A program made the position numbers and the translations under genes. From Anaerolineae bacterium (GTDB taxonomy: Bacteria > Chloroflexota > Anaerolineae > Aggregatilineales > Phototrophicaceae), in NCBI GenBank assembly GCA_025454715.1, contig JALONY010000049.1, positions 1 to 8,711 on the forward strand: a stretch of 8,711 nucleotides of DNA, read 5' to 3'. The notes under the pieces are model-generated. The model did not search any database and was not told the DNA's origin. It saw only the letters and a program-made list of their open reading frames with translations. How positions within the stretch are numbered: position 1 is the stretch's first letter; the number at the start of each line of letters is the position of its first letter. Shown here piece by piece: positions 1-6,782 of the stretch.

Positions 1-3
1 GCC

Positions 4-1458
4 CTACCCGTTGCGCTTGGCCGCGTTCCAAAACGCATCGAGCTCATCGAGGCTGAACGCCTCCCACGGCTTGCCGCTGGCTTGCACCGCCCGCTCCACC
101 GCCAAGAAGCGCGTGCGAAACTTGTGGTTGGTCAGGCGTAGCGCGGTCTCGGGGTCGTCCACCCCCACATGCCGCCCGAGGTTGACCACCACGAACAAAA
201 TATCGCCCAGTTCCTTCAAGCGCTCGTCAGGCGTCTCGGCGGCCAGCAATTCGGCCACTTCCTCGCGCAATTTGTCGGCCACCGGCGCAATCGACGGCCA
301 ATCGAACCCGACCTTGGCGGCCTTGTGTTGCAGCTTGTGGCTTTGCAACAACGGTGCCAACGTGGTCGGCACCCCCGACAACAGCGACTCCGGCGCGGCC
401 TCGCCCTTGGCGGCTTTTTCGGCGGCCTTGATCATCTCCCAGTTGCGGACGACCTGACCGGCGTTATCGGCCTCGACCTCGCCCCACACGTGCGGGTGAC
501 GCCGGATCATCTTGGCGTTGATGCCCGCCAACACGTCGGTCATCTTGAACTCGCCCTCGTCGATGGCGATTTGGGCGTGCAAGACCACTTGCAACAGCAA
601 GTCGCCCAGCTCGTCGGCCAGCGCCGCCGCGTCGCCGCGGTCAATCGCCTCCAGCACCTCGGCGGACTCCTCCAGCAAGAACTTGCGGAGCGACTCGTGC
701 GTTTGCTCCTTGTCCCACGGGCACCCCTCTGGGGCGCGCAGGTGGGCGATGGTCTCTTGGAAGCGCTCGAAGCTGGTCATGCCGCCCAGCGCAGGCACCC
801 ACAGCGAGGTCAGGTGGTCGATGTGCGGGCTACGGTCGATTTCGTACAGCGCCAGCCGCTCGATTTTCTGGAGTGCCGACCCCGCCGCGTGCACCAGCAC
901 GACCCCAAAATCGTCGGGGTACTGGTTCATCAACGTCAATTTGAGGTCGCTGGCCACCTGACGGCTATAGACTTGGCTGACCAACGCGGGCGCGTCGGGG
1001 TTGAGCGGTGGGTGGTGCATCGCCCCGATGACCAGCGCGTCGTGCAGTTGCACCCCGTCGATGCCGTCCACCCCCAGCGCCGCCAGCGTCGGCTCGATGA
1101 AGCTGACCGCCGGAAACACCTTCACAGCGATGCCCTCGGCCTTGCAGGCGGCGCGCAGCTTGGGCGTGGTCGATTCGCCCACGCACGGGTCGCCCGGCAC
1201 GGCGTACACCACATCGTCACCGGTGCGCGCCGCGTCCATCACCCGCTCGACGATGGCCGCGTACACGTCCTCGAACCGCTCGTGCCCCTGATACAGGTCA
1301 TCACAGGCGCTGGTGTTGGCGGCGTTGGGCAAATCGGGCACGCACGGGTGGCGCTCCGTTCGCAAAATCACGCGGTCAGCCTCGCTCATGGCCTGCCACG
1401 TCCGCCGCGTGATGTCGCCCGCGTCGCCCGCCCCCAGCCCGACAATCGTCAACGTCAT
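4..1458 (-). CDS. mazG: Tetrapyrrole methylase-MazG fusion, nucleoside triphosphate pyrophosphohydrolase
   Basis: A 484-residue protein with two parts. Residues 1-225 resemble the SAM-dependent tetrapyrrole methylase (CbiF/YabN-type) fold: a start VGLGAGD and the motif VPGDP at 87-91. Residues 228-480 hold two MazG repeats. The first has CPWD (246-249), EESAE (263-267) and DELGD (282-286), the acidic residues that bind Mg2+ in this family. The second has EEVAE (399-403) and ELGD (416-419). MazG hydrolyses (d)NTPs to monophosphates and pyrophosphate and is regarded as a cytosolic house-cleaning enzyme; the role of the methylase part is not settled. The start at 1458 is chosen because GGAGG lies 7 nt upstream and the methylase motif begins right there; the reading frame stays open further upstream only as a shadow of the preceding gene. 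The previous gene ends 14 nt before, so the two are probably co-transcribed. The assignment is firm. Confidence 0.95.
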   Translation of the reverse strand: MTLTIVGLGAGDAGDITRRTWQAMSEADRVILRTERHPCVPDLPNAANTSACDDLYQGHERFEDVYAAIVERVMDAARTGDDVVYAVPGDPCVGESTTPKLRAACKAEGIAVKVFPAVSFIEPTLAALGVDGIDGVQLHDALVIGAMHHPPLNPDAPALVSQVYSRQVASDLKLTLMNQYPDDFGVVLVHAAGSALQKIERLALYEIDRSPHIDHLTSLWVPALGGMTSFERFQETIAHLRAPEGCPWDKEQTHESLRKFLLEESAEVLEAIDRGDAAALADELGDLLLQVVLHAQIAIDEGEFKMTDVLAGINAKMIRRHPHVWGEVEADNAGQVVRNWEMIKAAEKAAKGEAAPESLLSGVPTTLAPLLQSHKLQHKAAKVGFDWPSIAPVADKLREEVAELLAAETPDERLKELGDILFVVVNLGRHVGVDDPETALRLTNHKFRTRFLAVERAVQASGKPWEAFSLDELDAFWNAAKRNG

Positions 1459-1465
1459 CGTCTCG

Positions 1466-1470
1466 CCTCC
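1466..1470 (-). promoter_or_regulatory. Ribosome binding site of mazG
   Basis: GGAGG on the minus strand, 7 nt before the ATG at 1458. It lies in the 14-nt gap after the stop of the DDAH-like gene and decides the mazG start against the much longer open frame that continues upstream. Confidence 0.8.
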
Positions 1471-1472
1471 GT

Positions 1473-2297
1473 CTAGTAGCGCAACGACAGGCAGGTCAGC
1501 CCGCCGTCCATCTTCTCGATTTCGCCCATCGGCAGGGCGATGACCTCGTTGTAATGCTGGGCGGCCAGCTCGGCCACGGTCGGGAAGCCGTCGGCAATCA
1601 GGATGTGCTGGTTGACCGGCAACACGCTGGCCGAATAGCCCTCTTGGGCGGGCAAGGTCACGATGTTCAGGCCGCTCAGGCTGGTCTCCAACCGCATCTG
1701 CGGGTCGTGCACCAACAGCCCGGGCGCCAGCTCGGTCAGGCCGGTCTTGAGGTGCAGCACGCCGGTGAACGGCACGAACTCGACCCGCGTGCCGGGCAAG
1801 CGCTCGAGGATGGCGCGCCGCAACTGCTCGGCACCGACGCGGTTGGTGCGCTTGCTCAGGCCAATCAACACGCGATCGTGACAAAACAGCACATCGCCGC
1901 CCTCCAGCGTGGCGTCGCCCTCGGCATACACGCGCCGGAAGCCGCTCAGGGTGGGTGCCATAGCGTGCTCCTCGCCGCGACGGGCGGGGTTGGCTGGGCG
2001 GCACACGAAGGCGGTATCGCAGAACAACACCGCCGAGTCCTCGACGAAATGGGCATCGGGGAACTGCTCGACCGGCTCCAGCACCGTCACGCCGAGGCCG
2101 GTGGCGCGCAAGGCCTCGACGTAAGCGTCGAAAGCCGCTTGGGTTTGCTCATACGACGGTGCGCCGAGGTGGGCGCGGCTGGTCAGGCCACGGGCAAAGC
2201 TGGCCGACGGGCGGCGGGTGACGGCGTGCATGAAACGGGGCAACACCCCGTTGAGGATGGGGCGGTCGGCGGGGGGGACGGGGAGGGGTGCGGTCAT
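1473..2297 (-). CDS. Dimethylarginine dimethylaminohydrolase (DDAH) family protein
   Basis: A 274-residue protein of the amidinotransferase/DDAH superfamily. These pentein-fold enzymes use a Cys-His-acid site; DDAH hydrolyses N-omega-methylated arginines to citrulline and a methylamine. Visible motifs: FPDAHFVEDSAV (79-90, substrate-binding and catalytic acids), RRGEE (106-110), LEGGDVL (131-137), HLKTGL with the probable catalytic His182, and the C-terminal KMDGGLTCLSLR with the probable nucleophile Cys269. The substrate is inferred; an arginine or other guanidino hydrolase is possible. The start is uncertain. ATG 2297 has AAGGAA about 11 nt upstream. The internal ATG at 2231 (252 residues) fits the usual family N-terminus, of the form HAVTRRP..FARGLT, but has no good ribosome site and follows a hairpin. 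A still longer frame to 2507 would run through a terminator-like hairpin and into rpsI, and is rejected. It sits just downstream of the ribosomal operon and 14 nt before mazG. Confidence 0.85.
   Translation of the reverse strand: MTAPLPVPPADRPILNGVLPRFMHAVTRRPSASFARGLTSRAHLGAPSYEQTQAAFDAYVEALRATGLGVTVLEPVEQFPDAHFVEDSAVLFCDTAFVCRPANPARRGEEHAMAPTLSGFRRVYAEGDATLEGGDVLFCHDRVLIGLSKRTNRVGAEQLRRAILERLPGTRVEFVPFTGVLHLKTGLTELAPGLLVHDPQMRLETSLSGLNIVTLPAQEGYSASVLPVNQHILIADGFPTVAELAAQHYNEVIALPMGEIEKMDGGLTCLSLRY
2234..2252 (-). repeat. 7-bp hairpin just before the alternative DDAH start
   Basis: AACGGGG and CCCCGTT pair perfectly around a 5-nt loop, directly upstream of the internal ATG at 2231. If transcribed it would tend to hide any ribosome site for that ATG, which mildly favours initiation at 2297. 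It could also be chance in GC-rich coding sequence. Confidence 0.4.
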
Positions 2298-2351
2298 CGC
2301 GGGCGGTCTTCCTTTTGGGGGCAATGGGCGGCGGGTGGGGGTGGCCTCTGG

Positions 2352-2391
2352 GGCAATAGAAACAGGCAAGACCTGTGTCGGTCTTGCCTGT
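2352..2391 (-). terminator. Probable intrinsic terminator of the ribosomal operon
   Basis: A perfect 12-bp stem (ACAGGCAAGACC at 2362-2373 with its complement at 2380-2391) closes a 6-nt loop. On the minus strand it is followed by TTCTATT, a moderately U-rich run. It lies 42 nt past the rpsI stop and before the DDAH-like gene, where the operon would be expected to end. Read on the plus strand, the nearest T run starts about 11 nt beyond the stem, so that orientation is less convincing. The imperfect U run leaves partial read-through into the next genes possible. Confidence 0.7.
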
Positions 2392-2424
2392 AAGCCTAGC
2401 ATTTTTTGGCCGGTCGTCCCAGCG

Positions 2425-2444
2425 CCAAGCGTGTTAACGCTTGG
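2425..2444 (-). repeat. 8-bp inverted repeat with the rpsI stop codon in its loop
   Basis: Arms CCAAGCGT (2425-2432) and ACGCTTGG (2437-2444) pair perfectly around a 4-nt loop that contains the rpsI stop codon (2434-2436). No T run follows on the minus strand, so it is not a standard terminator. It could protect the mRNA 3' end or act together with the larger hairpin downstream. Confidence 0.45.
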
Positions 2445-2829
2445 TGTAGGTCGGCGCCTTACGGGCGCGCTTGAGACCGGGCTTCTTGCGTTCCTTCTCG
2501 CGGGCATCGCGAGTCAGGAGCTTGGCCGGCTTCAGTTGTGCGCGGAACTCGGCATCAATCTCGAGCAGGGCACGCGCCACGCCGAGGCGCACCGCGTCAC
2601 GCTGGCCGGTCACGCCGCCACCGCTGACGTGCACGCTGATGTCGTAGGTGCCCTCTTGGCCGACCACGGCCAGCGGTTGGAGCATGATTTCATAGTCGCC
2701 AGCGCGAGGGGCGTACTCGCGGGCTTCCTTGTCGTTGATCATGAAATTGCCGGTGCCGCCCGGGTACAGGCGGACACGGGCGCTGGCGGCCTTGCGGCGG
2801 CCAATACCCTCGAAGTATTGCGAAGCCAT
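2434..2829 (-). CDS. rpsI: 30S ribosomal protein S9
   Basis: 131 residues, the normal length for bacterial S9. The N-terminus has the family signature GRRKAASARVRLYPG, followed by GNFMIN and the central SGGGVTGQRDAVRLGVARAL. The tail is rich in Lys/Arg and ends in TYTKR, the conserved C-terminus that in known ribosomes reaches the P-site tRNA. It is the last gene of the ribosomal block, 14 nt after rplM, a pairing found in nearly all bacteria. An AGGGGG stretch about 11 nt before the ATG is the probable ribosome site. A hairpin spans its stop and a terminator-like hairpin follows. Confidence 0.97.
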   Translation of the reverse strand: MASQYFEGIGRRKAASARVRLYPGGTGNFMINDKEAREYAPRAGDYEIMLQPLAVVGQEGTYDISVHVSGGGVTGQRDAVRLGVARALLEIDAEFRAQLKPAKLLTRDAREKERKKPGLKRARKAPTYTKR

Positions 2830-2843
2830 CGTCTACGAACCCC

Positions 2844-3275
2844 CTACTTCAGTTCTTTGGGCTGCTGAGCGGCGTGCGGGTGCTCGGCACCGGCATACGC
2901 CTTGAGCTTGGTGTACATGGCGCGACCCAGACGGCCATCGGGGAGCATCCCCTTGACCGCGGTCTCCAGCGCCTTGACCGGACGGCGACCCATCAAGTCC
3001 TTCAGGCGCTCGCCCTTGATACCACCCAAATAGCCGGTGTGGTGGTAATAGGTCTTGGACTCGAGGCGGTCGCCGGTGACGACCATCTTGTCCACGTTGA
3101 TGACGATGACGTAATCGCCACAGTCGAGGTTGGGGGTGTAGATCGGCTTTTGCTTACCGCGCAGGATCACTGCGATTTTCGACGCGAGGCGGCCCAACGT
3201 CTGCCCTTCCGCGTCGATGATCCACCACTGACGATTGATGTCGTCGGGGGTGGTCACAAACGTCTTGACTCTCAT
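2844..3275 (-). CDS. rplM: 50S ribosomal protein L13
   Basis: 143 residues, typical for bacterial L13, an early-assembly 23S rRNA-binding protein. Recognisable stretches are WWIIDAEGQTLGRLAS near the N-terminus, LRGKQKPIYTPNLDCGDYVIVIN, the YYHHTGYLGG motif and a GMLPDGRLGRAMYTKLKAYAG-type C-terminal region. The ATG at 3275 is chosen because GGAGG ends only 5 nt upstream and the encoded MRVKTF matches the family start. An in-frame ATG at 3308 would add 11 residues and absorb that ribosome site. It lies 64 nt downstream of truA and 14 nt upstream of rpsI. Confidence 0.97.
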   Translation of the reverse strand: MRVKTFVTTPDDINRQWWIIDAEGQTLGRLASKIAVILRGKQKPIYTPNLDCGDYVIVINVDKMVVTGDRLESKTYYHHTGYLGGIKGERLKDLMGRRPVKALETAVKGMLPDGRLGRAMYTKLKAYAGAEHPHAAQQPKELK

Positions 3276-3280
3276 TGTTT

Positions 3281-3285
3281 CCTCC
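3281..3285 (-). promoter_or_regulatory. Ribosome binding site of rplM
   Basis: GGAGG on the minus strand with a 5-nt spacer to the ATG at 3275. It decides the start against the in-frame ATG at 3308, which has no comparable site. Confidence 0.8.
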
Positions 3286-3323
3286 GGCGGGCTGACGGTG
3301 GTTGCCACGCCTCATCCTTGCTG

Positions 3324-3329
3324 AGTATA
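3324..3329 (-). promoter_or_regulatory. Possible -10 element upstream of rplM
   Basis: TATACT on the minus strand in the 64-nt AT-richer gap between truA and rplM, about 50 nt before the rplM start. No convincing -35 is found 16-18 nt upstream, so at most it would be a weak internal promoter boosting rplM-rpsI. Confidence 0.25.
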
Positions 3330-3339
3330 GCTCGATATT

Positions 3340-4095
3340 TTATTCGCGATACCGCACGGCCTCAAGGATCAGTCCTTGCGGCGGCGCGGCGCGGTTGGCT
3401 TGGCGAAGGTCGGCGGCACGAAACCGCTCCCCAAACGCATCGATCGACAGGCGCCCCATCCCGACCTCGGCCATCATCCCCACCATCCGCCGCACCTGAT
3501 GGTGCAGGAAGGCGGTGGCCTCGACCACGTACTCGAACACCTCGCCCCACGGGTCGGGGCGCTGTGCCCACGCCGAGTGGAACACCTCGCGCACCGTGTT
3601 ATCGCCCTGCGGCGGGTGCCCGAAGGTGGCGAAGTCGTGCGTGCCCACCAGCATGGCCGCCGCCGCTTGCAAACGCGCCTCGTCCAGCGGCCTCGTCAGC
3701 ATCCATGCCCGCCCATTCAAGAGCGGGTTGGGCACGTCGGCGCGCAAGATGACGTAGCGGTAGCGGCGGCTGCGGGCGTCGAAGCGCGGGTGGAACCCGG
3801 GCGCCTCGGCGGCATCGCGCACCCGGATGTCGGGCGGGAGCACTGCGTTCAGGGCTTTAACGAGCGTTTTCGTCCCGTGTGACCAGCCCTCGAGGTCGAA
3901 GGAGATCACTTGTCCGGTGGCATGGACGCCCGTATCGGTGCGCCCAGCCCCCACCACGATGACCGGTCTCCCAGCCATCCCCATCAGCGCATCCTCGACC
4001 GCCTTTTGGACGGTCGGGGTGTCGCCTGCTTGCCGTTGAAAGCCCCAGTACGCGCTGCCGTCGTAGGCCAGCGTCGCCCGGTAGCGCACGGTCAT
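3340..4095 (-). CDS. truA: tRNA pseudouridine(38-40) synthase TruA
   Basis: 251 residues, the usual TruA length. TruA converts uridines 38-40 of the tRNA anticodon stem-loop to pseudouridine. The N-terminal YDGSAYWGFQRQ and TVQ motifs are present. The catalytic aspartate is Asp54 in AGRTDTGVHA. RYRYVI carries the conserved active-site tyrosine, and FLHHQVRRMVG is the C-terminal family signature. The ATG at 4095 lies 8 nt after the rplQ stop with a GAGG nearby, so translation is probably coupled. A tRNA-modifying gene between rplQ and rplM-rpsI is a known arrangement in Actinobacteria, Firmicutes and Chloroflexota, but not in Proteobacteria. Confidence 0.96.
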   Translation of the reverse strand: MTVRYRATLAYDGSAYWGFQRQAGDTPTVQKAVEDALMGMAGRPVIVVGAGRTDTGVHATGQVISFDLEGWSHGTKTLVKALNAVLPPDIRVRDAAEAPGFHPRFDARSRRYRYVILRADVPNPLLNGRAWMLTRPLDEARLQAAAAMLVGTHDFATFGHPPQGDNTVREVFHSAWAQRPDPWGEVFEYVVEATAFLHHQVRRMVGMMAEVGMGRLSIDAFGERFRAADLRQANRAAPPQGLILEAVRYRE

Positions 4096-4103
4096 GGCCT
4101 CGC

Positions 4104-4514
4104 TTAGCGCGCCGTCGGGCTGACGGTGGTATCCACCAGCTCGAGCAGCACCATCTCGGCGTTGTCGCCCTCACGCGGCCCCAGCTTGTAGATGCGGGTG
4201 TAGCCGCCCGGGCGCGCCTTGTAGCGCGGTGCCAGCTCATTGAACAGCTTTTGCACCAGCTTGCGGTTGTTGCCCATGCGGCTGGCGGCCACGCGGCGAG
4301 CGTGCAGCCCTGCCGCGCTATTGGTCTCGGCCTTGGCCAAGCCACGCTTGGCGACGGTGATCAAACGCTCGACGTTGCCGCGCACGAATTGTGCTTTGGC
4401 CAGCGTGGTCTGGATGCGTTCCTTTTCCAACAGCGCACGGGTCAGATTCAGGCGCAGCGCCTTCCGATGCCCCGAGTCACGGTTGAGTTTCTTCCCTGCG
4501 ACTTGGTGTCTCAT
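4104..4514 (-). CDS. rplQ: 50S ribosomal protein L17
   Basis: 136 residues. The N-terminus MRHQVAGKKLNRDSGHRKALRLNLTRALL is the L17 signature, followed by ERIQTTLAKA and the basic stretch VERLITVAKRG. The C-terminus GGYTRIYKLGPREGDNAEMVLLELV is also typical. It has AGAGGA about 7 nt before the ATG and follows rpoA after 20 nt, the nearly universal rpoA-rplQ pairing. L17 binds domain III of 23S rRNA near the peptide exit. Confidence 0.97.
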   Translation of the reverse strand: MRHQVAGKKLNRDSGHRKALRLNLTRALLEKERIQTTLAKAQFVRGNVERLITVAKRGLAKAETNSAAGLHARRVAASRMGNNRKLVQKLFNELAPRYKARPGGYTRIYKLGPREGDNAEMVLLELVDTTVSPTAR

Positions 4515-4534
4515 TGTCGTCCTCTTTGGTCAGC

Positions 4535-5524
4535 TCACTCTGCGCTGCCGCTGTCCTGTTGCGGCTTGGGCAGGTAACTCTTCTCTTGCAGTTTTTCCAT
4601 CAGCTCATCGAGCGATTTCTCGCCGAAGTTCCGGATCGCCAGCATCGCATCGTGCCCACGGTCGAGCATCTCGAGCACGTCGCCGATGGTGGTGATGCCG
4701 GTGCGCTTGAGCGAGTTGAACACGCGCACGCTCAAGTCCAGTTCCTCGATCAGCTTGTCGTGCAATTGCGAGCGCTTGCCGCCGGTGGTGCGCGTATCGG
4801 GCTCCTCGATGGTGTCGAAGCCCCAGTCCGAGGGCATGTCCGGGTTCATCCCGCTCACCACCGACAGGTGGCGCATCAGGATTTGGGCGGCTTGCGCCAA
4901 CGAATCTTGCGGGCGCACCGTCCCGTCCGTCCAGATTTCCAAGACCAGCTTGTCATAGTTGGTCAGGTTGTTGACGCGGGCGGGCTCGATTTCGAACTTG
5001 ACGCGCTTGACCGGGCTGAAGATCGCATCGACCGGCAGCTCGCCGATGGGCAGGCGCCCGCGCTCCTCGGCAGGGCTGAAGCCGCGCCCAGCGCGCACCT
5101 CAAACTCCATCTCGAGGTGGGCGTTGGGGTTGTCCACCGTAAACAGGTACAGGTCGCTGTTGACAATCTGGACTTCGGGCGGGCAGCGGATGTCCGCCGC
5201 CGTCACGATGCCTTCACCGCGATGCTCCAGCCGCAGGCGGGCGCTCTCGCCGTCCAGCTTGACGCGCAACTGCTTGACTTGCAGGATCAACTGCGTCATG
5301 TCCTCGCGCACGTCGGGGATGGGCGAGAACTCGTGGTGCACATCGCTCACGCGCACGCTGGTCACCGCGGCACCTTGCAACGACGACAACAGCACGCGCC
5401 GCAGCGCGTTGCCCAGCGTCAAGCCGAACCCCTTCTCCAGCGGGCTGATGGTGAACTTGCCATAGTTGCGCGTGGCGGCGTCCGACTCGACCTTGTGCGG
5501 CAGCACCATTTGGGTCAGGTTCAT
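4535..5524 (-). CDS. rpoA: DNA-directed RNA polymerase subunit alpha
   Basis: 329 residues, full length. The N-terminal domain (about 1-230) carries the dimerisation signature GFGLTLGNALRRVLLSSLQGAAVTSV at about 32-57 and nucleates beta and beta' assembly. A linker is followed by the C-terminal domain (about 250-320), with ELDLSVRVFNSLKRTGI and IRNFGEKSLDEL, the helix-hairpin-helix that contacts UP-element DNA and activators. GGAGG lies 10 nt before the ATG. The gene follows rpsK after 66 nt, where rpsD would be in most bacteria, and precedes rplQ by 20 nt. No key region is missing. Confidence 0.98.
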   Translation of the reverse strand: MNLTQMVLPHKVESDAATRNYGKFTISPLEKGFGLTLGNALRRVLLSSLQGAAVTSVRVSDVHHEFSPIPDVREDMTQLILQVKQLRVKLDGESARLRLEHRGEGIVTAADIRCPPEVQIVNSDLYLFTVDNPNAHLEMEFEVRAGRGFSPAEERGRLPIGELPVDAIFSPVKRVKFEIEPARVNNLTNYDKLVLEIWTDGTVRPQDSLAQAAQILMRHLSVVSGMNPDMPSDWGFDTIEEPDTRTTGGKRSQLHDKLIEELDLSVRVFNSLKRTGITTIGDVLEMLDRGHDAMLAIRNFGEKSLDELMEKLQEKSYLPKPQQDSGSAE

Positions 5525-5590
5525 ACCCTGAAGTCCTCCATTAGGCTACAAACGGGTGGGGATTAACCACCGAAACGGGAAAGACCGTGC

Positions 5591-5995
5591 CTAGACACGG
5601 CGCTTCTTCGGCGGGCGCACCCCGTTGTGCGGGACGGGCGTCTCGTCGGTAATCGAGCGCACCTTGAGCGTGCTGGCCTGAATGGCGCGGATGGCGCTCT
5701 CGCGCCCGGGGCCCGGGCCCTTGACGAACACGTCCACTTCCTTCATGCCGTGGCCGGCGGCGGCATCCGAGGCCGCCTGCGCCGCCAAGCGCGCCGCATA
5801 CGGCGTGCTCTTGCGGCTGCCGGTAAAGCCCGACGTACCCGCGCTCGCCCATGCAACCACGTTGCCGGACTGATCGGTCATCGAGACGATGGTGTTATTG
5901 AATGTCGCGTAGATGTGTGCCTGACCGTAAGGGATGTTCTTAACGACCTTCTTGGCCGCCTTGCGGCTGGCAGCACCCTGCTTAGCGCGTGCCAT
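5591..5995 (-). CDS. rpsK: 30S ribosomal protein S11
   Basis: 134 residues, slightly longer at the N-terminus than the E. coli protein, as is common outside Proteobacteria. Diagnostic stretches are [59 protein letters not shown] and the C-terminal [19 protein letters not shown]11 sits on the 30S platform. AGGAGG lies about 4 nt before the ATG. It is separated from rpsM by an unusually long 148-nt spacer, and from rpoA by 66 nt without the expected rpsD. Confidence 0.97.
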   Translation of the reverse strand: MARAKQGAASRKAAKKVVKNIPYGQAHIYATFNNTIVSMTDQSGNVVAWASAGTSGFTGSRKSTPYAARLAAQAASDAAAGHGMKEVDVFVKGPGPGRESAIRAIQASTLKVRSITDETPVPHNGVRPPKKRRV

Positions 5996-6025
5996 GAACC
6001 CTCCTGAGGGGTGGTTACGTCATGA

Positions 6026-6055
6026 TGCGCCCTGCAACAGCACCGGCAGGGCGCA
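6026..6055 (-). promoter_or_regulatory. Stable hairpin in the rpsM-rpsK spacer
   Basis: TGCGCCCTGC (6026-6035) and GCAGGGCGCA (6046-6055) form a perfect, very GC-rich 10-bp stem with a 10-nt loop. It lies 30 nt upstream of the rpsK start. The rest of the spacer (5996-6143) holds a GTGAT/GTGAT/GTGAC run at 6063-6077, a short CCACC..GGTGG pairing at 6118-6135 and no gene. No U run follows the stem on the minus strand, so it is not a simple terminator. A regulatory or mRNA-processing role is inferred only. Confidence 0.45.
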
Positions 6056-6143
6056 CTGGGTTGTGATGTGATGTGACGGGGCTGGCCGAGCGCCCCAACG
6101 CCTGCGCGCATGGGCACCCCACCCCCGCAAAGGTGGAAACCGG

Positions 6144-6527
6144 TTACTTCTTCGACGCGCCGCGCTTGCGACCACGACCCGGCACGGTCTTCTTCACGCC
6201 GCGGCGGGTGCGCGCATTGGTGCGCGTGCGTTGGCCACGCACCGGCAGCAAGCGCTTGTGGCGCAGGCCGCGATACGCGCCGATTTCTTGCAGGCGCTTG
6301 ATGGCGCCCAACATCGAGCGGCGCAGGTCGCCCTCGATGGTGTACTTGCCGATTTCGGCGCGCAGCTCCGCTTGTTGCTGCTCCGTCAAGTCCTTGACGC
6401 GCACGCTGGCATCGATGCCAGTGGCGGCCAAGATGTCTTGGCTGGTCTTCTTGCCGATACCGTAGATGTACGTCAGACCGATAACGACCCGCTTATCACG
6501 CGGGAGGTCAACACCTTCAACACGCAT
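6144..6527 (-). CDS. rpsM: 30S ribosomal protein S13
   Basis: 127 residues, normal for bacterial S13, a 30S head protein that contacts 23S rRNA and tRNA. The N-terminal [29 protein letters not shown] contains the family helix-turn-helix-like start. The C-terminal signature [25 protein letters not shown] is complete and is followed by a Lys/Arg-rich tail ending in ASKK. The start follows the rpmJ stop by 10 nt. The ribosome site is weak (GGGAATAAGG), and translation is probably coupled to rpmJ. Confidence 0.97.
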   Translation of the reverse strand: MRVEGVDLPRDKRVVIGLTYIYGIGKKTSQDILAATGIDASVRVKDLTEQQQAELRAEIGKYTIEGDLRRSMLGAIKRLQEIGAYRGLRHKRLLPVRGQRTRTNARTRRGVKKTVPGRGRKRGASKK

Positions 6528-6537
6528 ACCTTATTCC

Positions 6538-6651
6538 CTACCCTTGCCGTTGCTTGTGCTTCGGGTTCTTGCAAATGACCATCACGTTGCCGTGCCGCTT
6601 GATGATGCGGCAGTGCGGGCAGCGAGCCTTGATTGAGGTTGAAACCTTCAT
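6538..6651 (-). CDS. rpmJ: 50S ribosomal protein L36
   Basis: A 37-residue gene translated directly from the minus strand. It begins [20 protein letters not shown] and ends [10 protein letters not shown], followed by TAG. The zinc-ribbon ligands Cys11, Cys14, Cys27 and His32 are all present, so this is the zinc-binding (C+) form of L36. It is the first gene of the operon, about 40 nt downstream of a strong promoter, with GGGGA about 9 nt before the ATG. In many bacteria infA or map precedes rpmJ. Here a divergent gene lies upstream instead. Confidence 0.95.
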   Translation of the reverse strand: MKVSTSIKARCPHCRIIKRHGNVMVICKNPKHKQRQG

Positions 6652-6692
6652 GCCGTCTATCCCCAAAGTAAGCCCATCATGACCAGCCTTGC

Positions 6693-6721
6693 AGTATACA
6701 GGCTGTCACGTGGGCTGTCTA
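6693..6721 (-). promoter_or_regulatory. Sigma-70-type promoter of the rpmJ-rpsI operon
   Basis: On the minus strand a -35 TAGACA (6716-6721) and a -10 TATACT (6693-6698) are separated by exactly 17 nt. Each is one base from consensus. The start point would be near 6686, giving a leader of about 35 nt before rpmJ. No second minus-strand promoter of this quality was seen between rpmJ and rpsI. Confidence 0.7.
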
Positions 6722-6733
6722 CGTTAAGTGACA
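6704..6733. repeat. Inverted repeat over the rpmJ promoter -35
   Basis: TGTCAC (6704-6709) and GTGACA (6728-6733) are perfect inverted 6-mers with an 18-nt spacer, centred on the -35 of the rpmJ promoter. The arrangement could be an operator for a dimeric regulator, but arms this short also occur by chance. Confidence 0.3.
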
Positions 6734-6754
6734 CCGCGACTCACGTCGGGGTGC

Positions 6755-6782
6755 TTGAAATGCGTTGTAGGAGGATTATACT
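6755..6782 (+). promoter_or_regulatory. Sigma-70-type promoter of the comM-like gene
   Basis: TTGAAA (6755-6760) and TATACT (6777-6782) are spaced by 16 nt, both close to consensus. The start point would be near 6789, giving a leader of about 35 nt. A GGGAGA ribosome site at 6813-6818 stands 6 nt before the ATG at 6825. Confidence 0.7.

Noticed and set aside
169..1476. Long plus-strand open frame of 435 codons
   Set aside because: It is antisense to mazG, low-complexity in composition and resembles no protein; such mirror frames are common in GC-rich genes.
1459..2004. Upstream extension of the mazG frame to a start at 2004
   Set aside because: The added sequence is an Arg/Ala-rich shadow of the DDAH-like gene, which is clearly coding in another frame; the true start at 1458 has a good ribosome site.
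3276..3308. Longer L13 start at 3308
   Set aside because: It would add 11 residues unlike L13 and place the strong GGAGG inside the coding sequence; the start at 3275 fits family and ribosome site.
4514..5566. Plus-strand open frame of 350 codons
   Set aside because: Antisense to rpoA, His/Gln/Leu-rich with no recognisable domain; a codon-bias shadow.
6063..6077. GTGAT/GTGAT/GTGAC tandem run
   Set aside because: Only three short units; too little to call a functional repeat, so it is mentioned only as part of the spacer.
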